Assembly: GCF_002797535.1 (NCBI RefSeq)
Contig: NZ_PGFD01000001.1
Location: 1,798,001 to 1,862,000, forward strand
Source: Chryseobacterium geocarposphaerae
Lineage (GTDB): Bacteria > Bacteroidota > Bacteroidia > Flavobacteriales > Weeksellaceae
DNA: 64,000 nt
Direction: 5' to 3'
Below the pieces are notes generated by a model that searched no databases, had not been told where the DNA came from, and worked only from the letters and a program-made list of their open reading frames with translations. Made by a program: the position numbers and the translations under genes. Below, piece after piece: positions 42,327 to 50,871 of the stretch; the stretch's first letter is position 1; each line of letters opens with the position of its first letter.

Positions 42327-42977
42327 TTGAAAAATAAAATTCTAATCTCCTTATTTGGATTATTTGCTCTACATACAATAAGCGCACAAACAGCTGAAGT
42401 ACCTGAACAAAAATCTGAAACAAAAGTATATATAAAAGGAAATGCATTATTCATTCCTATTGGCATTGTAAATGTGGGAGTTGAACATCAATTAAACAAA
42501 AAAATAACGCTGCAAGGGGATGTTTTTATTTCTCCTTGGAAATCCTTTGCGGGGCATGAACTTCAGTATTATTCTGTTTCTTTTGATGGTAGATATTACT
42601 TTGATGAAGCTTTCAAACACTGGTTTGTAGGAGCAAACATTGGAGCCTCTTCTTTCGTTTTACAAAAATGGAGCTATTGGAATGACGACATACATTACGA
42701 CCAAGAGACAATGTTACCAACTAAATACATAAGTTCTCAACTTTATCAAAAGGGATATTCAATTCTTTTAGGAATTACTGCCGGTTACCAATTTAATCTT
42801 TCAGAAAGATGGAATATGGAATTGTATGCAACTGTAGGACATTCTCAAGATTTTTATAAAGGTTATGTTCGTGGAACCGACGAGAAAGAAAGGTATGACC
42901 GTATTGAAAACTATAATAAAAGTGGGGAAATTATTCCTTACCGTGGTGGTATAATGATCTCTTATAAATTAAAATAA
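42327..42977 (+). CDS. DUF3575-type outer-membrane beta-barrel protein
   Basis: 216 residues starting at a TTG codon (no in-frame ATG before the signal peptide). Signal peptide ending HTISAQ, then alternating strands typical of a small beta-barrel: NALFIPIGIVNVGVEHQLNKKITLQG, YYSVSFDGRYYFDE, GYSILLGITAGYQFNLSERWNMEL, with a terminal aromatic-poor strand IPYRGGIMISYKLK. DUF3575 is common in Bacteroidetes and is often tied to envelope or fimbrial functions. It is 8 bp after the thioredoxin gene. Confidence 0.78.
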   Translation: MKNKILISLFGLFALHTISAQTAEVPEQKSETKVYIKGNALFIPIGIVNVGVEHQLNKKITLQGDVFISPWKSFAGHELQYYSVSFDGRYYFDEAFKHWFVGANIGASSFVLQKWSYWNDDIHYDQETMLPTKYISSQLYQKGYSILLGITAGYQFNLSERWNMELYATVGHSQDFYKGYVRGTDEKERYDRIENYNKSGEIIPYRGGIMISYKLK

Positions 42978-42983
42978 TTCTGT

Positions 42984-43190
42984 ATGAAATTATTCGGAAG
43001 AAATCATATCCTAGTTTGCGTGTTCACTTTCGTGATTCTGTTCTTAATGAATTATTTAGGAAATGAGGAAGCTGATAAAATAGAACGGGCTTTAATGACT
43101 GCTTCGGCAGGAGTAATAGGACTAACGATAGGCCTTCTTATTATGAATAAAGGAAAAAATGATAAAAATCCTCCCCAGGATTTTGATTAA
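42984..43190 (+). CDS. Small two-TM membrane protein, hypothetical
   Basis: 68 residues: TM1 about 9-26 (LVCVFTFVILFLMNYLG), TM2 about 43-57 (AGVIGLTIGLLIMN), acidic/Lys-rich tail. Its second TM resembles that of the 64-residue protein at 424-618. Same operon as the DUF3575 gene (6 bp gap), closed by the hairpin at 43194-43227. Function unknown. Confidence 0.65.
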   Translation: MKLFGRNHILVCVFTFVILFLMNYLGNEEADKIERALMTASAGVIGLTIGLLIMNKGKNDKNPPQDFD

Positions 43191-43193
43191 ATA

Positions 43194-43227
43194 AAAAAGT
43201 CAATTGTAAATGTACAATTGACTTTTT
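43194..43227. terminator. Bidirectional hairpin terminator
   Basis: Fifteen-base perfect stem (43194-43208 with 43213-43227) with AATG loop, between convergent operons, A- and T-runs at the edges. Confidence 0.85.
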
Positions 43228-43232
43228 ACTAA

Positions 43233-44423
43233 TTAGTTCTCGTAAAGAATATACTTGCTTCTTATCTTTTCAAAATCTTCCAAATCAGATTTCCAAGATT
43301 CCTTAATCTCTTGGATTGATTTTCCTGATATAATTTGTTTTCTCAATTTATTCGTTCCGGCCAAAGTATCAAACCATAAATTCTTCAGAAAAAAATCCAG
43401 TTCCTGATTTTTATAATTTTTATATGCTTTAATTAACCATTCTAAATTGATCTCTCTTAAATCAGTCGGATAATTTGATAGATTTTCACCATAACATAAC
43501 TTCCCATTCAAAAATGGATCTTTTGCTCCAAAATTAGGTTTTGGGGTAAATTCATACGGTAAATCCGGCGTCCATGGTGAACCATAAATTTGAAACGGTA
43601 AGTCTGTTCCTCTTCCTACAGATACCTGTGTTCCCTCAAAAAAACATAAACTTGGGTACAGATTAATGGCTTTATCATTCGGCAAATTCGGTGAAGGTTT
43701 ATCTAAAATCGGGTAACGTTGTTTTTTATGATAATTCTTCATCGGAATAATGGTATATTTTGCCTGAACTTCATTTTTCAGCCATTTTTCTCCATTTACC
43801 ATTTTCCCATATTCTCCTATCGTTAAACCATACACAACAGGAACTTCATGCATTCCTACAAAACTTGCCCATTTTTTCTTTAAAACAGGACCGTCTGTAT
43901 ATCCATCATGCGGATTGGGTCTGTCCAAAACCATAACTTCGACATTATTTTCTGCTCCTGCTTCCATCAAATAGGTCAATGTTGAAATATAAGTGTAAAA
44001 TCTTACTCCTACATCCTGAATATCAAAAACAACAATATCAATACCCTTCAATTGTTCCGCAGTTGGCTTTTTATTTTTACCATATAAAGAAATGATAGGA
44101 ATCCCGGTTTTTACATCTACCCCGTTTTTCACCTTTTCACCTGCATCTGCATCTCCACGGAAACCGTGTTCAGGAGCAAAAATAGTCTGAATCTTAATCC
44201 CGTTTTTAACTAAAAAATCCACCAAATGCGTCCGATCATTCATAAGTCCCGTCTGATTCGTCACAACACCGATTGTCTTATTCTTCAATAAAGGAAGATA
44301 AAGCTCCGGCTGATCCACCCCAGTTTTGAAATCTGTTTGAATCTGAGAAGAATAATGATTGAATACTCCTAAAAAAATTAGGCAAATAAGAAGTAAATTT
44401 TTAATTTTGAAATCTAAATTCAT
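43233..44423 (-). CDS. namZ: DUF1343 family exo-beta-N-acetylmuramidase (NamZ-like)
   Basis: 396 residues from MNLDFK at 44423; the open frame to 44645 is antisense to the neighbouring permease and rejected. Signal peptide ending HYSSQ. Core motifs NKTIGVVTNQTGL, IFAPEHGFRGDADAGE, IDIVVFDIQDVGVRFYTYISTL, VLDRPNPHDGYTDGPVL and SPNLPNDKAINLYPSLCFFEGTQVSVGRGTD match DUF1343, shown in Tannerella and Bacillus to release MurNAc from peptidoglycan fragments. Probably periplasmic wall recycling. Divergent from the permease with only 4 bp between start codons. Confidence 0.88.
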   Translation of the reverse strand: MNLDFKIKNLLLICLIFLGVFNHYSSQIQTDFKTGVDQPELYLPLLKNKTIGVVTNQTGLMNDRTHLVDFLVKNGIKIQTIFAPEHGFRGDADAGEKVKNGVDVKTGIPIISLYGKNKKPTAEQLKGIDIVVFDIQDVGVRFYTYISTLTYLMEAGAENNVEVMVLDRPNPHDGYTDGPVLKKKWASFVGMHEVPVVYGLTIGEYGKMVNGEKWLKNEVQAKYTIIPMKNYHKKQRYPILDKPSPNLPNDKAINLYPSLCFFEGTQVSVGRGTDLPFQIYGSPWTPDLPYEFTPKPNFGAKDPFLNGKLCYGENLSNYPTDLREINLEWLIKAYKNYKNQELDFFLKNLWFDTLAGTNKLRKQIISGKSIQEIKESWKSDLEDFEKIRSKYILYEN

Positions 44424-44427
44424 AAGC

Positions 44428-45657
44428 TTGAAATTTCCTTTATATTTCTCTAGAAAAATAGCGTTTTCCAAAGATAACAAAAATAATCTCTCAAGGGTTA
44501 TCATCTTCATCGGCAGACTTTCCGTAGCTTTAGGGATTATTGTTTCCCTCATTACGGTTTCTACGGGCTTTGGTTCTAAGAAAGCGATCAAGGAAAGACT
44601 AGCGGATTTCAGTGGGCATATCACCATAAAATCTACCAAATCCAATTCCTCTTATAATACTTCAGTTCTGGATAATCAGGGACTGCAACTTCAGAAAATA
44701 AAGGAGCTTCCGGATGTAGCAAGCGTACAGAAATATGCTACCGTAACCGGGATTATGCGTAATGAACATAATTTTGCCGGAATTATCTTTAAAGGAATCG
44801 GAAAGGATTTTGACAGTCTGCGTTTCAAAAAATTCTTAATTGAAGGACGTACTCCCATTGTTACAGAAATAGGCTACAATCACGGAGTAACTATTTCCCA
44901 AAAAATCGCCAATGATCTTCATCTCAAACTGAAAGACAGTATTGTTACGATATTTTCTAAAGTTGATCAAAAACCAATTTACAGAAAATTTGAAGTGGTT
45001 GGAATTTACAAAACTGATATTAAAATGATTGATGAACAATTCGTTATCGGAGGCATCAATCATGTAAGAAAAATTCAGGATATGAAGCCTGATGAAGTGG
45101 GTGGAATCGATATTTTCCTGAAAAATGTGAATGATATTGACAAGGACTATCCTGAGATTGAAAAATTGATTGGCTATAAAAATTATGCCGAGAAAGCAAC
45201 CGAAAAGTTTCCTCAGATCACGGATTGGATAAGTATTTACGACACCAATATTGCTCTTATTATTATCATCATGCTGATTGTTGTGATTATCAATATCATT
45301 ATGGTTCTTTTGATTCTTATTATTGAAAGAACAAATTCAATTGGTTTACTTAAAACTTTAGGAGCAAGCAATTCTCAGATCAGAGCAACATTTATCAATT
45401 ACACTTTAATTATTATGATTCCCGGACTTTTGTATGGAAACGCAATCGGTCTCGGATTGATTCTGATTCAGAAGTTTTTTGGGGTGATCAAACTTAACCC
45501 TGAGAACTATTATGTAAGTACAGTTCCCGTAGACCTGAACCCTATTGCAATTATATCCATTTCAGTGGGAATCCTGATTATTTCGGGATTGGCACTAATT
45601 ATTCCCAGTTATCTGATCAGTAAAATATCACCCGTTAAAGCGATTAAATACAACTAA
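44428..45657 (+). CDS. ABC transporter permease, LolC/LolE-FtsX type
   Basis: 409 residues from a TTG at 44428, giving the usual family opening (LKFPLYFSRKIAFSKDNKNN); a TTG 23 codons earlier is open but falls inside namZ. TM1 about 30-50, MacB-like periplasmic domain (about 60-275), then three TMs in the FtsX domain (IALIIIIMLIVVIINIIMVL, INYTLIIMIPGLLYG, LNPIAIISISVGILII), with the cytoplasmic EXXGLLKTLGAS loop (ERTNSIGLLKTLGAS). Related to lipoprotein release (Lol) permeases; its ATPase is not encoded here. Confidence 0.85.
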   Translation: MKFPLYFSRKIAFSKDNKNNLSRVIIFIGRLSVALGIIVSLITVSTGFGSKKAIKERLADFSGHITIKSTKSNSSYNTSVLDNQGLQLQKIKELPDVASVQKYATVTGIMRNEHNFAGIIFKGIGKDFDSLRFKKFLIEGRTPIVTEIGYNHGVTISQKIANDLHLKLKDSIVTIFSKVDQKPIYRKFEVVGIYKTDIKMIDEQFVIGGINHVRKIQDMKPDEVGGIDIFLKNVNDIDKDYPEIEKLIGYKNYAEKATEKFPQITDWISIYDTNIALIIIIMLIVVIINIIMVLLILIIERTNSIGLLKTLGASNSQIRATFINYTLIIMIPGLLYGNAIGLGLILIQKFFGVIKLNPENYYVSTVPVDLNPIAIISISVGILIISGLALIIPSYLISKISPVKAIKYN

Positions 45658-45697
45658 GCATTTTCTCCATCTAAATTATCCTTAAAATTTAAAATCC

Positions 45698-45705
45698 TAT
45701 CTTTG
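45698..45705 (+). promoter_or_regulatory. -7 element of the cysteine synthase-like gene
   Basis: TATCTTTG, 19 bp before the ATG at 45725. Confidence 0.55.
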
Positions 45706-45724
45706 CAGGGCTTATAAAACATTT

Positions 45725-46708
45725 ATGAAATACGCAGAAAATATTCTTGAAACTATAGGAAATACCCCATTAGTAAAGCTTAATAAAGTTTTAGGGGAAG
45801 ACTTTCCTGCATTAGTTTTAGCAAAAGTAGAAACTTTCAATCCCGGAAATTCTGTAAAGGACAGAATGGCTCTTAAAATGATTGAAGACGCAGAAAAGGA
45901 TGGAAGATTAAAACCCGGAGGAACCATCATTGAAGGAACTTCAGGAAATACAGGAATGGGACTAGCTCTTGCTGCAATCATCAAAGGATACAAATGTATT
46001 TTTGTGACCAATTCTAAACAATCAAAAGAAAAATGTGATATTCTTCGTGCCGTTGGAGCTGAAGTGATCGTTTGTCCGACAGACGTAAAACCTACAGATC
46101 CGCGTTCTTATTATTCTGTGTCGAAACGACTGGCAAAAGAAACGGAAAACGGATGGTACGTGAATCAATATGATAATTTATCCAACAGAGCAGCTCATTA
46201 TGAATCTACCGCTCCTGAAATTTGGGAACAAACGGAAGGGAAACTGACTCACTTTGTAGTGGGAGCCGGAACAGGAGGTACCATTACAGGCTGCGGAAAA
46301 TTTTTCAAAGAGAAGAATCCTGAGATTAAAGTAATTGGTGTTGATACATACGGTTCCATCTTAAAGGAAATTCATGAAACAGGAGAAGTAAATTTAGGAC
46401 ATGCTTACACCTATATCACTGAAGGGATCGGTGAAGATATTCTTCCTGAGAACTATGATATGTCTGTCATCGATCATTTTGAAAAAGTTACGGATAAAGA
46501 CGGCGCCGTGTACGCCAGAAAACTGGCTAAAGAAGAAGGAATTTTCTGCGGATATTCTGCAGGAAGTGCAATTGCTTCTCTGGTACAGATGAAAGATCAG
46601 TTTACAAAAGATGATGTGATTGTTGTTTTACTACATGATCACGGTTCAAGATATGTTGGAAAGATCTACAATGATGATTGGATGAAAGAAATGGGCTGGT
46701 TGGATTAA
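45725..46708 (+). CDS. PLP-dependent cysteine synthase / cystathionine beta-synthase family protein
   Basis: 327 residues, fold type II. PLP Lys in NPGNSVKDRMAL, phosphate loop EGTSGNTGMGLA and GAGTGGTITG, C-terminal CGYSAGSAIAS. The end HDHGSRYVGKIYNDDWM resembles cystathionine beta-synthases rather than CysK, but the regulatory CBS domain pair is absent, so the reaction could be O-acetylserine sulfhydrylation or cystathionine formation. Has its own promoter and a downstream terminator. Confidence 0.88.
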   Translation: MKYAENILETIGNTPLVKLNKVLGEDFPALVLAKVETFNPGNSVKDRMALKMIEDAEKDGRLKPGGTIIEGTSGNTGMGLALAAIIKGYKCIFVTNSKQSKEKCDILRAVGAEVIVCPTDVKPTDPRSYYSVSKRLAKETENGWYVNQYDNLSNRAAHYESTAPEIWEQTEGKLTHFVVGAGTGGTITGCGKFFKEKNPEIKVIGVDTYGSILKEIHETGEVNLGHAYTYITEGIGEDILPENYDMSVIDHFEKVTDKDGAVYARKLAKEEGIFCGYSAGSAIASLVQMKDQFTKDDVIVVLLHDHGSRYVGKIYNDDWMKEMGWLD

Positions 46709-46729
46709 TCAGCTTTTCATGATAAAAAT

Positions 46730-46760
46730 AAAACTCAGAGTATTTTGCTCTGAGTTTTTT
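46730..46760. terminator. Hairpin terminator
   Basis: AAAACTCAGAG / CTCTGAGTTTT stem with 7 nt loop and T-run after the cysteine synthase-like gene; may also serve the convergent minus-strand gene. Confidence 0.82.
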
Positions 46761-46763
46761 GTT

Positions 46764-47291
46764 TTATTCTTTAATATTTTGCTTTAAAACCTGTTTTAAA
46801 ATACTGTAATCTTTCTCGCTCATCGATTTTCTGGGAAACATGTAACTGTACTTCCCTTCAACTGTAATAAATTCATTATTGCTATTGAAATACTCAAAAT
46901 CTTTCCATTCACTGGTTTCTTTTTCATTATCAATATTTACCGTGAAGAAATTTTGATCGAACCGAATTTCATATATTTTGCAGTTTTCAAGTTTGTTTAA
47001 ATAGGCATTTACCTGTTTTTTCCACCTTGAAACTTTATTAATGCTTACTGAAAGAAAAATGGCACAAATCAAAAACAGAAAGCTTACAAAATATAAAATT
47101 CCGAATTTTTCTTTGGTGAAATCATCTTTAAAGAGAAACATAATCATTAAAATCAACCCTACAACCATTGTTGTAATTGTTTTTCCTCTTGTTGTTGATG
47201 AGAAAAACAGACTTCCCTGGTTTCCGCTAAAGTATATTTCCTCGAAATCCTGCCTTTTAGGTTTTAAAACAACTACTCTTTCTTCACTCAT
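46764..47291 (-). CDS. YcxB-like two-TM membrane protein
   Basis: 175 residues. Two adjacent TM helices (about 38-54 TTMVVGLILMIMFLF and 64-85 FGILYFVSFLFLICAIFLSV), then a soluble domain with YEIRFDQNFFTVNIDNEKETSEWKDFEYF and FITVEGKYSYMFPRKSMSEKDYSILKQVL, which follows the YcxB C-terminal pattern (substrate strand, Trp, then a 'PRKAMS' motif). Function unknown. Confidence 0.65.
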   Translation of the reverse strand: MSEERVVVLKPKRQDFEEIYFSGNQGSLFFSSTTRGKTITTMVVGLILMIMFLFKDDFTKEKFGILYFVSFLFLICAIFLSVSINKVSRWKKQVNAYLNKLENCKIYEIRFDQNFFTVNIDNEKETSEWKDFEYFNSNNEFITVEGKYSYMFPRKSMSEKDYSILKQVLKQNIKE

Positions 47292-47361
47292 ACTTATTAA
47301 TTTCTGTGCACAAAGATAGGATTTTCAATTTACCAACATCTTCACCCTACTTCATTATTCC

Positions 47362-47664
47362 TTACCCATCTTCATATTTATCGCTAATTGCAGAAAGCTT
47401 ATTCATCAATTCCCGGTTTTTCTGTTTTAAATCTTCCATTTTCTTCAGCATATCATGAATAACTTCCAAGCCGGGAAGGTTGATCTCCAGATCGTAATGC
47501 CAATTGGCAAACCTTTCAAAAGAAGGTAAATCTTCATACCTCAGATACCTGATTTCATTTTCGGTCTGAATATGCAGCAAACCGGAATCTACCAGTTCAT
47601 CAAAAAAAGTGACTTCAATATTATATATTTTTACGAGTTCTTCTCGCGATATTCTTTCACTCAT
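47362..47664 (-). CDS. cbpM: Chaperone modulator CbpM family protein
   Basis: 100 residues, a MerR-like winged helix (RISREELVKIYNIEVTFFDELVDSGLL, IRYLRYEDLPSFERFANWHYDLEINLPGLEVI) followed by a coiled coil (MLKKMEDLKQKNRELMNKLSAI). It lies 3 bp after cbpA, the classical pairing, and should bind and restrain the J-domain co-chaperone. Confidence 0.88.
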   Translation of the reverse strand: MSERISREELVKIYNIEVTFFDELVDSGLLHIQTENEIRYLRYEDLPSFERFANWHYDLEINLPGLEVIHDMLKKMEDLKQKNRELMNKLSAISDKYEDG

Positions 47665-47667
47665 GAC

Positions 47668-48603
47668 TTAGGAATTTTTAAGTTGTTCAAAAAGTTCTTT
47701 TTGTTTTTCGGTGAGATTTGTCGGCAGTTTCACTTCGTAAGTCACAAACAGATCACCAAAATCGCCTTCTTTTTTATATGCCGGAAAACCTTTTCCTTTC
47801 AGCCTTACTGTCGTTCCGTTTTGGGTTTCAGGTTTTACTTTTAAATTAACACTTCCTGTCAATGTATTTACTTTTACATCACCACCTAAAACAGCAGTAT
47901 ATAAATCTATCGAAACTTTCGTTTTCAGATCATCACCTATTCTTTCAAAATTCGGATCGGCAGGAATAGTAAAAGTGATATATAAATCCCCATGAGGCCC
48001 TCCATTAAAGCCTGGATTTCCATGACCTTTTAATTTAATTTGCTGGCCGTCATATACTCCGGCAGGAATTGTAATTCTTACTTTCTTACCATTAATATCA
48101 AAAGTCTGCTGATGCGTTGTGGCTGCATCTTTTAAACTTAAATTCAACTCTGCATGTACATCCTGTCCTTTAAATTTTCCTGAAGCACTACCTCTCGAAC
48201 TTCTCCCAAAACCGCCTCCGGCTCCGCCAAACATGCTCTGGAAAAAATCTGAAAAATCTTCCCCCTCTCCAAAATCAGCACCGGAAAATCCACCTCCGAA
48301 ATTTCCGCTTTGACTTTGACTTTGACTTTGACTTTGATATTGTCTTTGCTGTTGCTGAGCTTTCTCGTATTCTTCCCCATGCTTCCAGTGTTCCCCATAT
48401 TTATCGTATTTTTTACGATTTTCAGGATTGCTGAGCACTTCATTGGCTTCATTCAGTTCTTTGAATTTTCGCTCGGCCTCTTTGTCATCAGGATTTAAGT
48501 CTGGATGTAGCTTCCTCGCTAATTTTCTGTAAGCTCTTTTAATGTCATCTTGCGTCGCATTCTTATCTACACCTAAAATTTTATAGTAATCTATATACGC
48601 CAT
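47668..48603 (-). CDS. cbpA: DnaJ-like co-chaperone CbpA
   Basis: 311 residues from MAYIDYY at 48603. J domain 1-70 with HPD ([12 protein letters not shown]), then a Gln/Ser/Gly/Phe linker containing a perfect SQ repeat and [26 protein letters not shown], no zinc-finger domain, and the two DnaJ C-terminal beta domains ([60 protein letters not shown]). This is CbpA-type, not DnaJ proper. Operon with cbpM. Confidence 0.92.
   Translation of the reverse strand: MAYIDYYKILGVDKNATQDDIKRAYRKLARKLHPDLNPDDKEAERKFKELNEANEVLSNPENRKKYDKYGEHWKHGEEYEKAQQQQRQYQSQSQSQSQSGNFGGGFSGADFGEGEDFSDFFQSMFGGAGGGFGRSSRGSASGKFKGQDVHAELNLSLKDAATTHQQTFDINGKKVRITIPAGVYDGQQIKLKGHGNPGFNGGPHGDLYITFTIPADPNFERIGDDLKTKVSIDLYTAVLGGDVKVNTLTGSVNLKVKPETQNGTTVRLKGKGFPAYKKEGDFGDLFVTYEVKLPTNLTEKQKELFEQLKNS
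48309..48337. repeat. Hexanucleotide tandem repeat within cbpA
   Basis: Four perfect TTTGAC units plus a partial fifth, coding on the minus strand for alternating Ser-Gln in the CbpA linker. Slippage would change the length of the linker in steps of two residues without a frameshift. Confidence 0.8.
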
Positions 48604-48673
48604 AGGAACGTTTTTACTCAAATTTAAGGAATTTATGACTGAAATTAATACTATTGAATGTTAAAAATAAGCC

Positions 48674-48681
48674 TATCTTTG
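48674..48681 (+). promoter_or_regulatory. -7 element of the symporter gene
   Basis: TATCTTTG, 16 bp before the ATG at 48697; it rules out the longer start at 48658. Confidence 0.55.
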
Positions 48682-48696
48682 ATTAAAAAGCACCCT

Positions 48697-49896
48697 ATGA
48701 AAGAAGTGTTGAAAAACTATTCAGGAATCATCCTTTTATTGCTAGGAATCACCATTGGAAGCATTATCGGAATTGTTGCTCCCGATGTTGTTTATTATAT
48801 CAAACCTTTAGGTGATATTTTCCTGAATCTTCTTTTTGTGAGTGTGGTTCCATTGGTATTTTTTGCTGTTTCCAATTCTATTGCATCATTGGAACAGCAA
48901 TCCAAATTCGGAAAAATCATGGTAACGATGGCTTTTACCTTTCTGTTCTTTATTTTAACAGCCGCTGTTTTTACCATTTGTGCTGTTTATGTATTTCCTG
49001 TATCCGGAGTTTCCGGAAGCAACGAAATTATTGAAGAAGCAGCGAATAACGACAGCTGGGGAAATAGAATTGTAGGGTTCTTTACGGTTGGGGAATTCAC
49101 ACAGCTTTTTTCAAGACAAAATATGTTAGCGCTTTTAATTTTTGCTTTCATGACAGGGTTTTCAGCCAGAAAAGCAGGAGAAAAGGGTTCGGTTTTCAGA
49201 TCATTTATTGCTTCCGGTTACGAAGTGATGAAAGAACTGCTTTTATTAATAATGAAAATCGCTCCAATTGGTCTGGGAGCTTATTTTGCCTATCAGGTGG
49301 CAACTTTAGGACCTCAACTTTTTGGATTTTATGCTAAACCTTTAGGGTTATACTATATTGCAGGAGTTGTTTATTTCTTAGTCTTTTTCTCACTTTATGC
49401 TTTTATGGCAAAAGGGCAGAATGGAGTAAAAAGTTTTTGGACCAATGCTATTTATCCGACTTTAACCGCTTTGAGTACCTGCAGCAGTTTTGCAACAATG
49501 CCTGCTAATTTACAGGCCGCTTCAAAAATTGGAATTCCAAGCCAAATTTCAAATATTGTGATTCCGATTGGAACGACCTTGCATAAGAATGGCTCATCAA
49601 TGTCTTCAATTATTAAGATTTATGTAGCTTTTTTAATTATCGGAAGAGATTTTTTTGATCCGATGAATTTACTTTTAGCGTTAGGAATTACGGTTTTTGT
49701 AAGTATTGTCGCCGGTGGAATTCCGAATGGCGGATATATTGGCGAAATGTTGATGATTTCTGTTTATAAATTGCCACAGGAAGCCATTCCGGCAGTGATG
49801 ATTATCGGAACACTCGTTGATCCTTTAGCTACAGTTCTGAATGCTGTCGGTCAATTGGTAGCTTCCATGTTTGTGAGTAGGTTTGTGAAAGTTTAA
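48697..49896 (+). CDS. Dicarboxylate/amino acid:cation symporter (DAACS family)
   Basis: 399 residues, about eight TM helices plus re-entrant loops. Family motifs: IKPLGDIFLNLLFVSVVPLVFFAV (TM2-3), the Ser-rich HP1 loop ALSTCSSFATMPANLQAA, the TM7 region IPIGTTLHKNGSSMSS and HP2/TM8 LVDPLATVLNAVGQLVASMF. Imports C4-dicarboxylates or acidic amino acids with Na+ or H+; which one cannot be told. Confidence 0.9.
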   Translation: MKEVLKNYSGIILLLLGITIGSIIGIVAPDVVYYIKPLGDIFLNLLFVSVVPLVFFAVSNSIASLEQQSKFGKIMVTMAFTFLFFILTAAVFTICAVYVFPVSGVSGSNEIIEEAANNDSWGNRIVGFFTVGEFTQLFSRQNMLALLIFAFMTGFSARKAGEKGSVFRSFIASGYEVMKELLLLIMKIAPIGLGAYFAYQVATLGPQLFGFYAKPLGLYYIAGVVYFLVFFSLYAFMAKGQNGVKSFWTNAIYPTLTALSTCSSFATMPANLQAASKIGIPSQISNIVIPIGTTLHKNGSSMSSIIKIYVAFLIIGRDFFDPMNLLLALGITVFVSIVAGGIPNGGYIGEMLMISVYKLPQEAIPAVMIIGTLVDPLATVLNAVGQLVASMFVSRFVKV

Positions 49897-49907
49897 TTTT
49901 TATTAAT

Positions 49908-50438
49908 ATGAATTCTTTTTATAAAAGTATCGGGCTTTATGATAGTCTCAAATTCGATATTGACATGAACACATCTGAATTTGTAGAAAGCCTGAAGAAG
50001 ATCACCTATAATACTAATACGTCTTTCATATCTCTAATTCCTGATAACGGGATTCCTACAAGGTTTGAATATCGGGGAACTGTGAACAAGAATGATTTTA
50101 CAATTAAAAGAAGGCTGCATTTCTTCGATTTTAATATTCTACATTCGGTTATAATGGGAAGTATTTTGGAAGTGAATAATAAAACATCACTTGAAATAAA
50201 ATTTAAACCATTCTTTTTTCATTTTATAACAATGATCATCTCAACTGTTTTTACCATGTTTATTGCCAGCCAAATTAGTAAAGACGAAAATAATTATTTT
50301 ATTCTTGTTCTTCCGTTCTTTGTGGCTATTATCCAATATTTCATACTGAAAAGAAGCATCAAAAGAGGCAAATATGACTTTTTAAGAGAATTGAATTTTA
50401 TTGCTCAAAAAAATAATTCCTTAAAAAATATACGATAA
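49908..50438 (+). CDS. Hypothetical two-TM membrane protein
   Basis: 176 residues. N-terminal soluble part (about 1-105; LYDSLKFDIDMNTSEFVESLKKI, NDFTIKRRLHFFDFN), then two TM helices (about 107-123 FITMIISTVFTMFIAS and 131-150 YFILVLPFFVAIIQYFIL) and a basic tail. Starts 11 bp after the symporter, likely cotranscribed. Its stop touches the stop of the convergent DUF779 gene (1 bp). Family not recognised. Confidence 0.7.
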   Translation: MNSFYKSIGLYDSLKFDIDMNTSEFVESLKKITYNTNTSFISLIPDNGIPTRFEYRGTVNKNDFTIKRRLHFFDFNILHSVIMGSILEVNNKTSLEIKFKPFFFHFITMIISTVFTMFIASQISKDENNYFILVLPFFVAIIQYFILKRSIKRGKYDFLRELNFIAQKNNSLKNIR

Positions 50439-50822
50439 TTATTCACTTCTTTTCACAGGTTCCAGATTTTGTAATTCTTCCTGTGTGAAAAGTCTGTAAT
50501 TGACTTTAAATGTTTTTCCTAAAGGTGTTTCCAAAGAAAACCCTCCCGGTCCGAAACCATCTACAGCATCCAATGTGAAATGCGAATATTTCCAGTATTC
50601 GAAAAGATCACGGTCGATCCAGAATTCATGGCCGTTGATGGTGCCGATCATGGCATCATTCATTCTTGGGAAGATTCCTCCTTTCTCGAAACATTGAGGT
50701 TGTGTTCCTTCGCAGCAGCCTCCTGCTTGATAAAACATCAAATCGCCATATTTTTTTTCTAATTCCCAGATCACTTCTATGGCTTTTTCCGTGGCTGAAA
50801 GACGTGATATTTTGGTTTGCAT
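50439..50822 (-). CDS. DUF779 family protein
   Basis: 127 residues. MFYQAGGCCEGTQPQC with three Cys is the DUF779 signature, followed by IFPRMNDAMIGTINGHEFWIDRDLFEYW and DAVDGFGPGGFSLETPLG. Genes of this family repeatedly accompany NAD-dependent aldehyde dehydrogenases, as here (about 2.3 kb away with adhP between). Biochemical role unknown. Confidence 0.88.
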   Translation of the reverse strand: MQTKISRLSATEKAIEVIWELEKKYGDLMFYQAGGCCEGTQPQCFEKGGIFPRMNDAMIGTINGHEFWIDRDLFEYWKYSHFTLDAVDGFGPGGFSLETPLGKTFKVNYRLFTQEELQNLEPVKRSE

Positions 50823-50871
50823 AATTTTTTCTTTTGTGATAATTTAAATATCGACATTACTTGTTTCTAAT

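Noticed and set aside
44424..44645. Longer start for the DUF1343 gene
   Set aside because: The region is antisense to the conserved N-terminus of the permease, and a clean signal peptide begins at 44423.
48305..48340. CRISPR-like short repeats
   Set aside because: Contiguous hexamers without spacers, inside a coding frame; not CRISPR.
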